Origin: Candidatus Woesearchaeota archaeon
Lineage (GTDB): Archaea > Nanobdellota > Nanobdellia > Woesearchaeales > ARS49
NCBI GenBank assembly: GCA_019323135.1
Contig: JAHWHT010000032.1
Location: 1 to 10,708, forward strand
Direction: 5' to 3'
DNA length: 10,708 nt
Of this stretch, positions 1 through 7,823 are shown piece by piece; position 1 is the first letter of the stretch; each line of letters opens with the position of its first letter. The position numbers and the translations under genes were made by a program. The notes under the pieces were generated by a model. It had not been told where the DNA came from, searched no databases, and saw only the letters and a program-made list of their open reading frames with translations.

Positions 1-414
1 AGCGGATTTTTATATTCTGGAAATAATGGACATCATGCTATTGCATTCTATAAAATTCCAGCAGGAATAACAATGTCTGATGAAACAGATCCAATATTCA
101 CAGTAATTGGCACAGATTTAACTGCCTGCCTACGCGATGCAGCAACGGGATTAATTCAAACAGAAAAAAAACACCCTAAAAAATGGGAAGTGTACACTGT
201 TGATGTAGCAGATCTTGAAAGAATTAAAGAAAAACTGAAATATGGAACCTCCACAAAGGACGGAATTCAGTTTTCTGTTCATAGAACACCACTAATAGAC
301 ATAATTGAACAAAACACGCCTAAATCTGAAAGCGATGCTCAGGAAAGTGAATTGGAAATTCTTAAAAAAAATATCTTGGAAAGATACGAAAATACCCCTG
401 TAAATCCGCAATAA
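1..414 (+). CDS. Unrecognised protein, 3' part only (5' end outside window)
   Basis: The frame is open from the first base to the TAA at 412-414, giving at least 137 codons. An in-frame ATG lies at 73, but the codons before it (reading SGFLYSGNNGHH and on into AFYKIPAGIT) run without a stop to the window edge and look like ordinary protein. The true start is therefore most likely upstream and this is the C-terminal part of a longer protein. The visible part is soluble in character, with no membrane segment. It alternates short beta-like stretches (IFTVIGTD, WEVYTVDV) with a basic helix (LERIKEKLKYG), and ends in a polar acidic tail rich in Ser and Glu. I recognise no family or catalytic motif. 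It is separated from the next gene by 57 bases that contain a promoter, so it is probably not part of the operon that follows. Confidence 0.6.
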   Translation, partial: SGFLYSGNNGHHAIAFYKIPAGITMSDETDPIFTVIGTDLTACLRDAATGLIQTEKKHPKKWEVYTVDVADLERIKEKLKYGTSTKDGIQFSVHRTPLIDIIEQNTPKSESDAQESELEILKKNILERYENTPVNPQ

Positions 415-438
415 TACCCCCCTTTTAAAATCGTAAGG

Positions 439-446
439 TATATATA
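439..446 (+). promoter_or_regulatory. TATA box for the VWA/MoxR operon, leaderless start
   Basis: TATATATA is centred about 29 bases before the GTG at 472. That is the archaeal spacing between TATA box and transcription start, so the transcript would begin at or within a few bases of the start codon. No SD sequence precedes the GTG (the bases before it are CCTATTTAAAC), which fits a leaderless mRNA. The TATTTAAA at 463-470 is too close to the GTG to be its promoter. Assigned by eye from spacing and composition. Confidence 0.5.
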
Positions 447-471
447 GGCAAACTTCTAAACCTATTTAAAC

Positions 472-2277
472 GTGATACAAATAGGGAGCATACTTGGATT
501 ATTAGCACTTTTAAGTCTATTACCTCTTATTTTATTGTATTTGATACGCCCTAAACCGCAAAACGTAGAGATACCTTCTTTGATGTTCTTTATGAAATCA
601 TCTGGTAGAAACAAACTAAGCTCATTTCTTAAAAAATTCATACGCGATTGGCTGTTCTTGATACAATTATTGATTTTATTATTGCTGGCAATAAGCATAG
701 CACAGCCATACACTAATTACCAGCACGACATAACTGCAAAAAACACAGTCATAATACTTGACGCAAGCGCTTCAATGCAGACAAAAGAGGGAAGCTATAC
801 TAGATTTGACAAAGCAAGAGACAAAGCAAAATCATTGCTAGGGGCGCAAAACACAATCATACTTGCAAAAGAAGTTCCATCAATCATAATAAAAGATGCA
901 CAATATACAGAAGCAACAAAATACCTGAACAAAATACAGCCAACAGAGACTCCATCAAGAATCGGCGATGCAATAATACTTGCAGGTGAAGCTTTAAGTG
1001 AAAAAGAGGGCGGAGTGGTTGTGCTCAGCGATTTTATCAACACAGGAGGACAAGATCCTAACATTGCAAAATCTGTGCTTGAAGCAAAAGGACTAATTGT
1101 AAACTTTGTAAATGTTGCAGAGAAAAAAGCATCAAACATAGGAATAATCGACATAGAAGCAGACAGAGATGAAACAACAGTCTATGTAAAAAACTTTGAT
1201 GATGCAGACAGAATAGCAACACTAAAAGTGGGCAATGTACAAAAAGAGATGAGCTTTACACCAAAAAGCGCAGAATCATTCACATTCCAGACGCCGCCAG
1301 GAATCACACAGATGATGCTAGTGGCAAATGACGACCTAAAGGCAGACAATCTAGCATACTTAAGCACACCAGAAACAGAAAAAACAAAAGTAGCTCTGGT
1401 AACAAACAATATGTCTATCTTCTTAAAAAATGCATTAGAGGCATCAGGCGATACAACAGTCACAATCGCAAAACCGCCAGTGATACCGACAGAAGGCTAT
1501 GATGTTTATGTCTTACACAATCTTGATATGAATGAAGTTTTACCTGGAACATTTGATGCATTGTATCATGCAGTAGAGAATGAAGGCTCAAGCTTAGTGG
1601 TGCATGTACAAAAAGAATCTGATAAAATAGATTATGGCAGATTAATGCCATTAACAATAACTAGCAGAGGAAACGGAGGATTCATAGAGATAGAACAACT
1701 CAACAAATTCACTAAAAATGCAGACTTTGGGAGCATGACAGAACAATTCAAAACAGATAAACAAGACAAAACCTTTACAAAAATGGTCTCTCTTGGAAAT
1801 GACACAATAATTGCAGTAGGAAAAGAGGGAAATGGAAAACTTGTGTATTATGGAATACTAGAGAGCACATCTGACTTCAAATACTCTCCAAGTTATCCAA
1901 TATTCTGGACAGAACTGACCAGATATTTAACTGGACAACTAGATCTTAGGAATTTAAATTATTTGACAAAAGATACACTAATACTAGATGGTGAACAGAA
2001 GATAAAGACGCCAACAAAAACAGTAAAGCAAGCAACAATAATGCTTGAAGATTCAGGAATATATGAATTAGAAGACAAAAAAATCGCAGTCAATCTTCTG
2101 AATGAAAAAGAATCAGATGTGAATGCAGAAACAGCACTTGGTGCAAAATCCACAGAATTCAAACTAAAACCAGTGAAAGAAACTCGAAAATTTGAATTAG
2201 AACCAATACTGATACTGATTGCAGGCATAATACTACTCTTTGAAGTATTTTATATTAAAATGCGAGGCGACATATGA
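472..2277 (+). CDS. BatA-like membrane VWA protein
   Basis: This 601-residue protein has the layout of BatA/aerotolerance-type proteins. Two N-terminal membrane segments (about 6-25 and 61-78) flank a cytoplasmic loop with the IRPKP...EIPSL pattern of the BatA N-terminal domain. A VWA domain follows from about 91 to 215. Its metal site (MIDAS) is visible: D97, S99 and S101 in DASAS, a probable third ligand at S162 in the PSRIGDA loop, and D187 in LSDF. Residues 220-300 look like an Ig-type beta domain and 303-490 like a degenerate glutamine-amidotransferase-like fold. A last membrane helix (about 576-594) ends in a short basic tail. The protein has no cysteine, so any amidotransferase-like domain lacks a nucleophile. 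GTG 472 is the chosen start because the next in-frame ATG would delete the first membrane helix. It is the first gene of the operon. Its stop overlaps the next start (ATATGA). The family call is firm, the substrate unknown. Confidence 0.82.
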   Translation: MIQIGSILGLLALLSLLPLILLYLIRPKPQNVEIPSLMFFMKSSGRNKLSSFLKKFIRDWLFLIQLLILLLLAISIAQPYTNYQHDITAKNTVIILDASASMQTKEGSYTRFDKARDKAKSLLGAQNTIILAKEVPSIIIKDAQYTEATKYLNKIQPTETPSRIGDAIILAGEALSEKEGGVVVLSDFINTGGQDPNIAKSVLEAKGLIVNFVNVAEKKASNIGIIDIEADRDETTVYVKNFDDADRIATLKVGNVQKEMSFTPKSAESFTFQTPPGITQMMLVANDDLKADNLAYLSTPETEKTKVALVTNNMSIFLKNALEASGDTTVTIAKPPVIPTEGYDVYVLHNLDMNEVLPGTFDALYHAVENEGSSLVVHVQKESDKIDYGRLMPLTITSRGNGGFIEIEQLNKFTKNADFGSMTEQFKTDKQDKTFTKMVSLGNDTIIAVGKEGNGKLVYYGILESTSDFKYSPSYPIFWTELTRYLTGQLDLRNLNYLTKDTLILDGEQKIKTPTKTVKQATIMLEDSGIYELEDKKIAVNLLNEKESDVNAETALGAKSTEFKLKPVKETRKFELEPILILIAGIILLFEVFYIKMRGDI

Positions 2278-4658
2278 CTTTTATAGGAACAGGACTAGAG
2301 CTGGCTTACAGATATTTTGAACAGCCATTTGCTATTTTGTTAATCATACCAGTCATAATAATACTTTATTTTGTACTAAGAAAAAGATTTGTAAAAGTAA
2401 AAGAAGATCCAGACGTCGTCAAGCAAAAAAAGTTTCTTCAAAGAATATTATTTGTTACAAGAGTTCTTATTTTCATATTATTATTAGTTGCAATAGCTTC
2501 TCCGTATTACCAGACAAGTAAAGTCATCAAAGGAGATGCATTTGTGAAAGTTCTAGTTGATAATTCAACATCAATGGAACTGTTTGAAAGCATATCTGGA
2601 GAACTAGCTAAAAATCTCGAGAAACAACTTACAGTAGAGATGAAGAGCATAGGAGAGGGAGAGCAATCTGCAATAGGGGATGCAATACTAAACAGTCTTG
2701 AACCGCATGACAGCATAGTCTTGATATCAGACGGAAACTCAAACTATGGAGCAGACCTGGGAGATGTTGCGCTATTTGCAGGAAAACTGAATTCATCAAT
2801 AAATGTAATAGACTTAAACCCGATACACGATGATGCAGGCATAATCATATTAGGCCCTGCAAAAAGTCAGGAAGGAATAGAAAATAAATACACTGCAATC
2901 ATCAATAGAGTGGGCAAAGTAACAGACACTCCAGTAAAAATAAGCTATGATGGAGAGGTAGTTTATGACCAGAGCACAAAAGAAACAATAATACAATTCA
3001 CAAAAATGATGACACCAGGCTATCATAAAATATCTGCACAAATACAATCAAATGACTATTTCCCGCAAAATAATGTATATCATAAAACAGTAAAAGTAGT
3101 TCAGAAACCAAAAATATTCTTTTACACAGAAGAAGCATCACCAATGAAAACTCTGCTAGATCAAATATACGTAGTAGATAGTGGAAACAGCCTTCCGCCA
3201 TTAAATGATTATTATGCTGTTGCGATTAATAATATCAATGCAGACACACTAAAAGCAACAACAGATGTACTAAATGACTTTGTAGCAGATGGAAATGGCA
3301 TGGTGGCAATAGGCGGAGACAATTCATTTGACAGAGGAGATTATAAAAACTCATTATTTGAGACACTTCTGCCAGTATATGTTTCAGCACCTGGCAAAAA
3401 AGAGGGCGAGACAAGCATAGTTGTAGTGGTAGACATAAGCGGCAGTACAAGTGCTCAATTTGGTTCTGATACAACAGTAGATGTAGAAAAAGCATTAGCA
3501 CTAGGAGCTTACCGAGATTTATCAATGAATACAAGACTAGCAGTTGTTGCGTTCAACACTAAAGCATACCTAGTATCTGAACCATCTTATGTATATGAAA
3601 AACAAAATCTTGAAGATAAAATATCCCGGCTGTCTCACGGAGGCGGAACACTAGTAAGTGCAGGAATGCTTAAAGCAATATCAATACTAGAAGAAATGGC
3701 TGGCGGAAAAAACATAATCTTAATCAGCGATGGAAAAACACAAGCAGAATCAGCAGCAACAGAGGCTGCAAAACTTGCAACAAACCTTGGAATCAAAATA
3801 TACACAGTAGGAGTTGGGCCAACAACAAACGAGCCATTAATGCAACAGATAGCACAGCTTGCACACGGAATATACTTTAAAGCAACAGAGAGCTCAAGAT
3901 TAAAAATATTATTCGGGGATTTGGATGAAGAAGAACAAAAATCCAACAAAATGAATCTTCAGATACTAGACTCGAATCACTTTATCACAGCAGGAATAGA
4001 ACCAAAAGCAGCAATATATGGATTTAACAATGGAATGCCAAAAACAACTGCAAGACTGCTTGCAACAACATCAACAGGAGACCCTCTATTGACAATATGG
4101 AGACTAGGACTTGGCAGAATTGCGGCATTAACAACAGATGACGGCACAGAGTGGGCAGGAGAACTGCTAAGCAAACAAAACTCAAACCTAGTAACCAGAA
4201 CATTCAACTGGGCAATAGGAGATCCAGACAGAAAAAGCGCAGAATTCATAGATATTCAAGATACGCGAATAAATGAACCAACAGAAATCATAGTAAAATC
4301 AAAAACAGTGCCAAAATCAGAACAAAATGTGTTCTACAAAATAGATGAAGATATGTATGCAAGCACAATCACGCCGACAGCAACAGGATTCCAGCAAATA
4401 CTCACTGCAACATTTGCAGTAAACTACCCTGCAGAATATGAAATGATGGGATTTAACAGAGAACTGAAAAGCATAGCAGAAAGCACTGGCGGACGCGTGT
4501 TTGATAAAAGCGATGTAGACGGAATAATAGAATTCACAAAAACAAAAGCAAAACGATCTGTGGTTACAAAACAAACAATACGTCAGCCATTAATAATCGC
4601 AGCAATTATACTCCTGCTTATAGAAATATTTATAAGGAGAATTACACGCAAAGACTGA
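2274..4658 (+). CDS. Large membrane protein with two VWA modules and a split GATase-like domain
   Basis: In this 794-residue protein, membrane helices at about 18-36 and 58-76 precede a first, compact VWA-like module (D96, S98, S100; S132 in the SAIGDA loop; D153 in ISDG). An Ig-like domain follows at about 185-275. A class I glutamine-amidotransferase-like domain (about 278-372) is interrupted by a second, full-length VWA domain (D387, S389, S391 in DISGS; T459 in GGGTL; D486 in ISDG). It resumes at about 565-650 with the typical GDPLLTIWRLGLGRIAALT stretch. One helix (about 770-787) closes the protein. This order matches large bacterial VWA/GATase-like membrane proteins as I know them. There is no cysteine anywhere, so it is structural, not an amidotransferase. 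GAGG at 2264-2267 lies six bases before the ATG, and the 4-base overlap with the upstream gene implies translational coupling. It probably forms a complex with the BatA-like protein in the membrane. Confidence 0.8.
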   Translation: MTFIGTGLELAYRYFEQPFAILLIIPVIIILYFVLRKRFVKVKEDPDVVKQKKFLQRILFVTRVLIFILLLVAIASPYYQTSKVIKGDAFVKVLVDNSTSMELFESISGELAKNLEKQLTVEMKSIGEGEQSAIGDAILNSLEPHDSIVLISDGNSNYGADLGDVALFAGKLNSSINVIDLNPIHDDAGIIILGPAKSQEGIENKYTAIINRVGKVTDTPVKISYDGEVVYDQSTKETIIQFTKMMTPGYHKISAQIQSNDYFPQNNVYHKTVKVVQKPKIFFYTEEASPMKTLLDQIYVVDSGNSLPPLNDYYAVAINNINADTLKATTDVLNDFVADGNGMVAIGGDNSFDRGDYKNSLFETLLPVYVSAPGKKEGETSIVVVVDISGSTSAQFGSDTTVDVEKALALGAYRDLSMNTRLAVVAFNTKAYLVSEPSYVYEKQNLEDKISRLSHGGGTLVSAGMLKAISILEEMAGGKNIILISDGKTQAESAATEAAKLATNLGIKIYTVGVGPTTNEPLMQQIAQLAHGIYFKATESSRLKILFGDLDEEEQKSNKMNLQILDSNHFITAGIEPKAAIYGFNNGMPKTTARLLATTSTGDPLLTIWRLGLGRIAALTTDDGTEWAGELLSKQNSNLVTRTFNWAIGDPDRKSAEFIDIQDTRINEPTEIIVKSKTVPKSEQNVFYKIDEDMYASTITPTATGFQQILTATFAVNYPAEYEMMGFNRELKSIAESTGGRVFDKSDVDGIIEFTKTKAKRSVVTKQTIRQPLIIAAIILLLIEIFIRRITRKD

Positions 4659-4665
4659 TATAATT

Positions 4666-4671
4666 AGGTGA
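4666..4671 (+). promoter_or_regulatory. Ribosome binding site of the coiled-coil gene
   Basis: AGGTGA stands four bases before the ATG at 4676 and fixes that start. The same AGGTGAAAAAATG arrangement precedes the lipoprotein gene (7814-7826), so it appears to be the common internal ribosome site of this genome. Confidence 0.6.
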
Positions 4672-4675
4672 AAAA

Positions 4676-5221
4676 ATGAGCTATATAACACGAAATGCAA
4701 ACCTGCTGCTCTTACTGTTGATAATCTTCAGTGCAGCAGCATTAGTTGGAGCAACTGTATATTTCCAGCTAAACTTTGGCAGAATAAATGAAGCATACAC
4801 TCTTAAAATGGAGCAGCTTAACAAAATAAGCGATGAGTTGGAAAACAAACAATTTGCTTTAAACCAGGTAAGCAGTGAGCTTAACCTGAAAAAAGAAAGA
4901 GAAGCGCAATTATCCGGTCAATTCACAGAAGTAAGAACTGAGAAAGAATCCTTAGAGACTCAAAAAAACAAACTGACAACTGAAAAACTAGGGCTGGAGT
5001 CTGAGCTTGAAAAAACAGAGCAAAATCTCTATAAAACCCAAAACGACCTTGCAGCAAAAAAAGCATTAGTCAACGAACTAGAGACTGAAAAAGCAAAACT
5101 TATACTTGAAGTTGACCTGCTAAAAGACGATACAGATGAACTTCATGACACAATAGATGACATGCAAGACGAAATTACCTGCCTGCTAAACACAGTAGAT
5201 GATGATGAGGGAGACTGTTAA
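4676..5221 (+). CDS. Membrane-anchored coiled-coil protein
   Basis: This 181-residue protein has one N-terminal hydrophobic helix (about 10-30: Leu-rich, then IIFSAAALVGATVYF). From about 38 to 172 it is almost pure coiled coil, rich in Glu, Lys, Leu and Gln with heptad-like spacing and no proline. It ends in an acidic tail (DDDEGD) with a terminal cysteine. C169 and C181 are the only cysteines. The uncleaved helix suggests a single-pass anchor with the rod on the extracytoplasmic side, but topology cannot be settled by eye. No enzyme motif is present. It lies 17 bases after the large VWA gene and its stop overlaps the next ATG (TAATG), so it is made with the membrane VWA machinery. A tether, spacer or oligomerisation scaffold is the natural reading. 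Coiled coils attract many false family matches, so I assign no name. Confidence 0.8.
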   Translation: MSYITRNANLLLLLLIIFSAAALVGATVYFQLNFGRINEAYTLKMEQLNKISDELENKQFALNQVSSELNLKKEREAQLSGQFTEVRTEKESLETQKNKLTTEKLGLESELEKTEQNLYKTQNDLAAKKALVNELETEKAKLILEVDLLKDDTDELHDTIDDMQDEITCLLNTVDDDEGDC

Positions 5222-6003
5222 TGACAAAACCAATATCCAAAGCACTAGGTGAATTAAAAAGAGCATTAATAGAAATAAATGCACTCACCTGGACATTGGA
5301 TGCACTAGTTATCTTTCTAGTATTTGAGCTGGTATTTTTCCTTTTGACTTTACCGTGGTATTATGCTTTTGCACCTACTGCAATTTATGTAATATTTCAT
5401 ATATACAGAGGAAGAAAAAGTCTGACATATCATCATGTAGAAGAAAAAGTGCCAGCACTAAAAGAACAGCTGATAACTGCAGCAGACAACCTTGACAAAG
5501 ACTATGAAATTGTTGAACACCTGAACAAAGAAGTCCTGCAGAACATGAAAAAAACAATGACATCATATTTTTTCAGCTTTGGCAAACTGACAAGAGAATT
5601 ATTTTTACTCTTTGTTGTTGCGTTCCTGATAATCGGAGCATCAGCATACAATGTAAGATTCCTTGACACACACGAAGCAATAGACGAAATAAAGAACTAC
5701 AAAGCATTCAAAGACTATGAAATCGATGAAGTGCTGCTCGAGTATGAAGAGGGAAATCCTGAAGAAGATGACATCTATGGAGATAAGTCAATTGCAGAAC
5801 TAGGCAATGAGCAACTGATGCTTGAGCTAAACCCCATACTCAGTGATGCAGATATAAGCAAAACACAGGAACCAGAACACCGGAAGTTCAGGAGCACAGT
5901 ACCGACAGAAATAATGGCGTCAACAGACGCAAGTTATGAAGAAAGCATACCAAAAGGATATCAAAAAATAGTTAAAAGTTATTTTCGCGAGATTACTAAA
6001 TAA
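5221..6003 (+). CDS. Three-TM protein resembling DUF4175-type partners of VWA/MoxR operons
   Basis: This 260-residue protein has a hydrophobic hairpin at about 27-45 and 48-63, a cytoplasmic helical stretch, and a third membrane helix at about 126-145. A long acidic, probably extracytoplasmic, C-terminal region follows. The stretch VEEKVPALKEQLITA (73-87) resembles the conserved segment 'P-x-L-x-x-(Q/R)-L-x-T-A' of the large DUF4175-type bacterial membrane proteins found beside MoxR and VWA genes. The C-terminal IPKGYQKIVKSYF (243-255) resembles the 'PxxYRxxVxxYF' tail of proteins in those operons. Both are from memory, so the family link is tentative. Relative to the bacterial proteins it is short and lacks the repetitive middle. 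Its ATG overlaps the stop of the coiled-coil gene, with GAGGGAG at 5207-5213 as ribosome site. Probable role: membrane subunit of the complex. Confidence 0.7.
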   Translation: MTKPISKALGELKRALIEINALTWTLDALVIFLVFELVFFLLTLPWYYAFAPTAIYVIFHIYRGRKSLTYHHVEEKVPALKEQLITAADNLDKDYEIVEHLNKEVLQNMKKTMTSYFFSFGKLTRELFLLFVVAFLIIGASAYNVRFLDTHEAIDEIKNYKAFKDYEIDEVLLEYEEGNPEEDDIYGDKSIAELGNEQLMLELNPILSDADISKTQEPEHRKFRSTVPTEIMASTDASYEESIPKGYQKIVKSYFREITK

Positions 6004-6018
6004 AATAATTATATTAAC

Positions 6019-6026
6019 AAGGAGGT
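6019..6026 (+). promoter_or_regulatory. Strong SD sequence of the MoxR gene
   Basis: AAGGAGGT stands nine bases before the ATG at 6036 and is the longest anti-SD match in the operon. It lies in the largest internal gap (32 bases). It fixes the MoxR start and suggests that the ATPase is made at a higher rate than the membrane subunits, as a hexamer would require. Confidence 0.7.
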
Positions 6027-6035
6027 TGAGTTATA

Positions 6036-6971
6036 ATGAAAATCGAGGAAACAAAAAGGGCGTTTGAACGCATAATGCATGAACTAGGTAAAGTTATTGT
6101 TGGGCAAGAAGAGGTATTAAAGCAAATGATAGTATCATTGCTGACAAACTCTCACTCAATACTGGAAGGCTACCCTGGATTGGCAAAAACACTATCTGTC
6201 AAAACAATGTCTGACCTGATGGATTTAAAATTCTCAAGAATACAGAACACACCAGACCTGATGCCTTCAGATATCACAGGAACATACATAATTGAAGAAA
6301 CTAGTTCTGGAAAAAGAAACTTCAAATTCCAGCCAGGACCAATCTTTGCAAACATAATACTTGCAGACGAGATAAACAGGGCAACACCTAAAACACAATC
6401 TGCACTATTAGAGGCGATGCAGGAGAGACAAGTTACGCTAGGAACATCAACATACAAACTAGAAGAACCATTCTTTGTATTAGCAACGCAGAACCCAATA
6501 GAGCAAGAAGGAACATATCCTTTGCCAGAAGCACAAAGCGACAGATTCCTGCTAAAAATAAAGACGCCATACCCTGAATTCAAAGAAGAGGTAGAAATTG
6601 TCAACAAATATGCAGAAGAAGTTAAAAAAATTAATCTAAAACCGATCTTGAAAAAAGACAATCTAGTGTATCTGCAGAACATAACAAGACAAGTGCCAAT
6701 AGCAAATGATCTTAAAAAATACGCAGTACAACTCGTAGCAAACACAAGAAAGAAAAAAGACTTGATTGAATACGGAGCATCTCCAAGAGCATCAATTGGT
6801 TTAGTTTTGGCTGCAAAAGCAAGAGCCTTGATGGAAGGAAGGAAGTATGTATCAAAGACAGACATCAATACAATGGCATATCCAGTCTTAAGGCACAGAA
6901 TAATACTGAACTTTGAAGCAGAGAGACAAAATATGGATGAAGATGCAGTAATCAAAGCACTACTAAAATGA
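6036..6971 (+). CDS. moxR: MoxR-family AAA+ ATPase
   Basis: This 311-residue protein is the usual MoxR length, with the AAA_3 core at about 35-175 and the AAA lid at about 225-300. Walker A is GYPGLAKT (45-52, K51 and T52), with the MoxR-typical LAK in place of GK. Walker B is IILADE (107-112), followed by INRA. Sensor 1 is the TQNP at 151-154 (N153), the arginine finger is R170 in SDRF, and sensor 2 is R251 in GASPRAS. All catalytic parts are present, so it should be an active ATPase. MoxR proteins are cytoplasmic hexamers that act as chaperone-like remodellers with VWA-domain partners encoded next door, and here the partners are on both sides. The stop overlaps the DUF58 start (ATGA), which implies fixed co-production. 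Confidence 0.95.
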   Translation: MKIEETKRAFERIMHELGKVIVGQEEVLKQMIVSLLTNSHSILEGYPGLAKTLSVKTMSDLMDLKFSRIQNTPDLMPSDITGTYIIEETSSGKRNFKFQPGPIFANIILADEINRATPKTQSALLEAMQERQVTLGTSTYKLEEPFFVLATQNPIEQEGTYPLPEAQSDRFLLKIKTPYPEFKEEVEIVNKYAEEVKKINLKPILKKDNLVYLQNITRQVPIANDLKKYAVQLVANTRKKKDLIEYGASPRASIGLVLAAKARALMEGRKYVSKTDINTMAYPVLRHRIILNFEAERQNMDEDAVIKALLK

Positions 6972-7819
6972 TTGACACCACATTCCTGCATCAATTAGAC
7001 AAGCTAAGTCTGATAATAAATAAAAGAATAACCTCTAATTATGCAGGAGAACATCAAACCAATGCCGCAGGCAAAGGGATGATATTCAAAGACCATAGCA
7101 TGTACACTCCAGGAGATGATTTTAGAGCAATTGACTGGAAAGTATTTGCACGAACTGATAAATTATATGTCAAAAGTTTTGAAGAAGAAAGAAATCTTGT
7201 TGTACACATTATTGTTGATTATTCTGGCAGTATGGGATTTGGTCTAGGAAGGACTAAAAAATCAGATTATGCAGCAATGATTGGATTAGGATTTGCATAC
7301 ATGGCTCTGCGGAACAATGAGAAGTTTGTTTTGAGCACGTTTGCAGACAAACTAGAGATGTTTAAACCAAAAAAAGGAAGAAAACAAATAATCGCAATAT
7401 TAGATTATCTGAATCAAAGAAAACCAAAAGGGGCGAGTAATTTTTCATTATCTCTTGCAAGATACAAGCAATTAATCAATGCAAGATCATTTGTAGTTAT
7501 AGTGTCTGACTTTCTTTACGATGTTGACCAGATAAAACAAGTGCTTTACCGTTATAAAACTCATGACATTGCGCTTGTGCAGGTCTTGGACAAATTAGAG
7601 ACAGATTTAGACCTAGACGGAGACTACAAACTAACTGATTCTGAGACAAAAGAACATATGAGGACGTTTATTACACCATATACCCGGCAAAAATACCAGG
7701 AACAGCTAGAGAGCCACAAAGCAGATATCAAAAACGCTTGTGATGAAGTCGGAGCAAAATTCTTTAGTTTTAGCACAGACAAACCAGTGTTTGATGCTTT
7801 TTATGAGATGTTGAGGTGA
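6968..7819 (+). CDS. DUF58 protein with VWA metal site, MoxR partner
   Basis: This 283-residue soluble protein lacks the N-terminal membrane helices of many DUF58 members. The DUF58 signature YTPGDDFRAIDWKVFART sits at 46-63 and is followed by KSFEEER (69-75). A VWA-type fold follows with MIDAS residues D84, S86 and S88 (DYSGS). S157 in GASNF takes the place of the usual Thr, and D181 is in VSDF. The C-terminal part (about 230-283) is helical and ends in DAFYEML, which is typical of the family. DUF58 genes next to moxR are the classical arrangement; the product is the likely direct cytoplasmic partner of the ATPase. The start is fixed by the ATGA overlap with moxR. The lipoprotein gene follows four bases after the stop, and its ribosome site lies over this stop codon. 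Confidence 0.92.
   Translation: MIDTTFLHQLDKLSLIINKRITSNYAGEHQTNAAGKGMIFKDHSMYTPGDDFRAIDWKVFARTDKLYVKSFEEERNLVVHIIVDYSGSMGFGLGRTKKSDYAAMIGLGFAYMALRNNEKFVLSTFADKLEMFKPKKGRKQIIAILDYLNQRKPKGASNFSLSLARYKQLINARSFVVIVSDFLYDVDQIKQVLYRYKTHDIALVQVLDKLETDLDLDGDYKLTDSETKEHMRTFITPYTRQKYQEQLESHKADIKNACDEVGAKFFSFSTDKPVFDAFYEMLR
7813..7819 (+). promoter_or_regulatory. Ribosome binding site of the lipoprotein gene, over the DUF58 stop
   Basis: GAGGTGA includes the TGA stop of the DUF58 gene and lies four bases before the ATG at 7824. A ribosome finishing DUF58 would cover it, so the lipoprotein is probably translated by reinitiation. This is the main reason to count the lipoprotein as part of the operon. 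Confidence 0.6.
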
Positions 7820-7823
7820 AAAA

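Noticed and set aside
416..430. C-run followed by TTTT after the first gene as a terminator
   Set aside because: The T tract has only four bases and no stem precedes it, which is too weak to call.
2263..2271. RGD cell-adhesion motif at the C-terminus of the BatA-like protein
   Set aside because: It lies just after the last membrane helix in a short tail predicted to be cytoplasmic, so it is a chance match.
3381..4223. Active glutamine amidotransferase within the large VWA protein
   Set aside because: The protein contains no cysteine at all, so the catalytic nucleophile is missing; the domain is structural.
6170..6994. Long minus-strand open frame (274 codons) opposite moxR
   Set aside because: It lies wholly within a gene with every MoxR motif, has no ribosome site, and encodes a Cys/Ser-rich product typical of antisense shadows of AT-rich genes.
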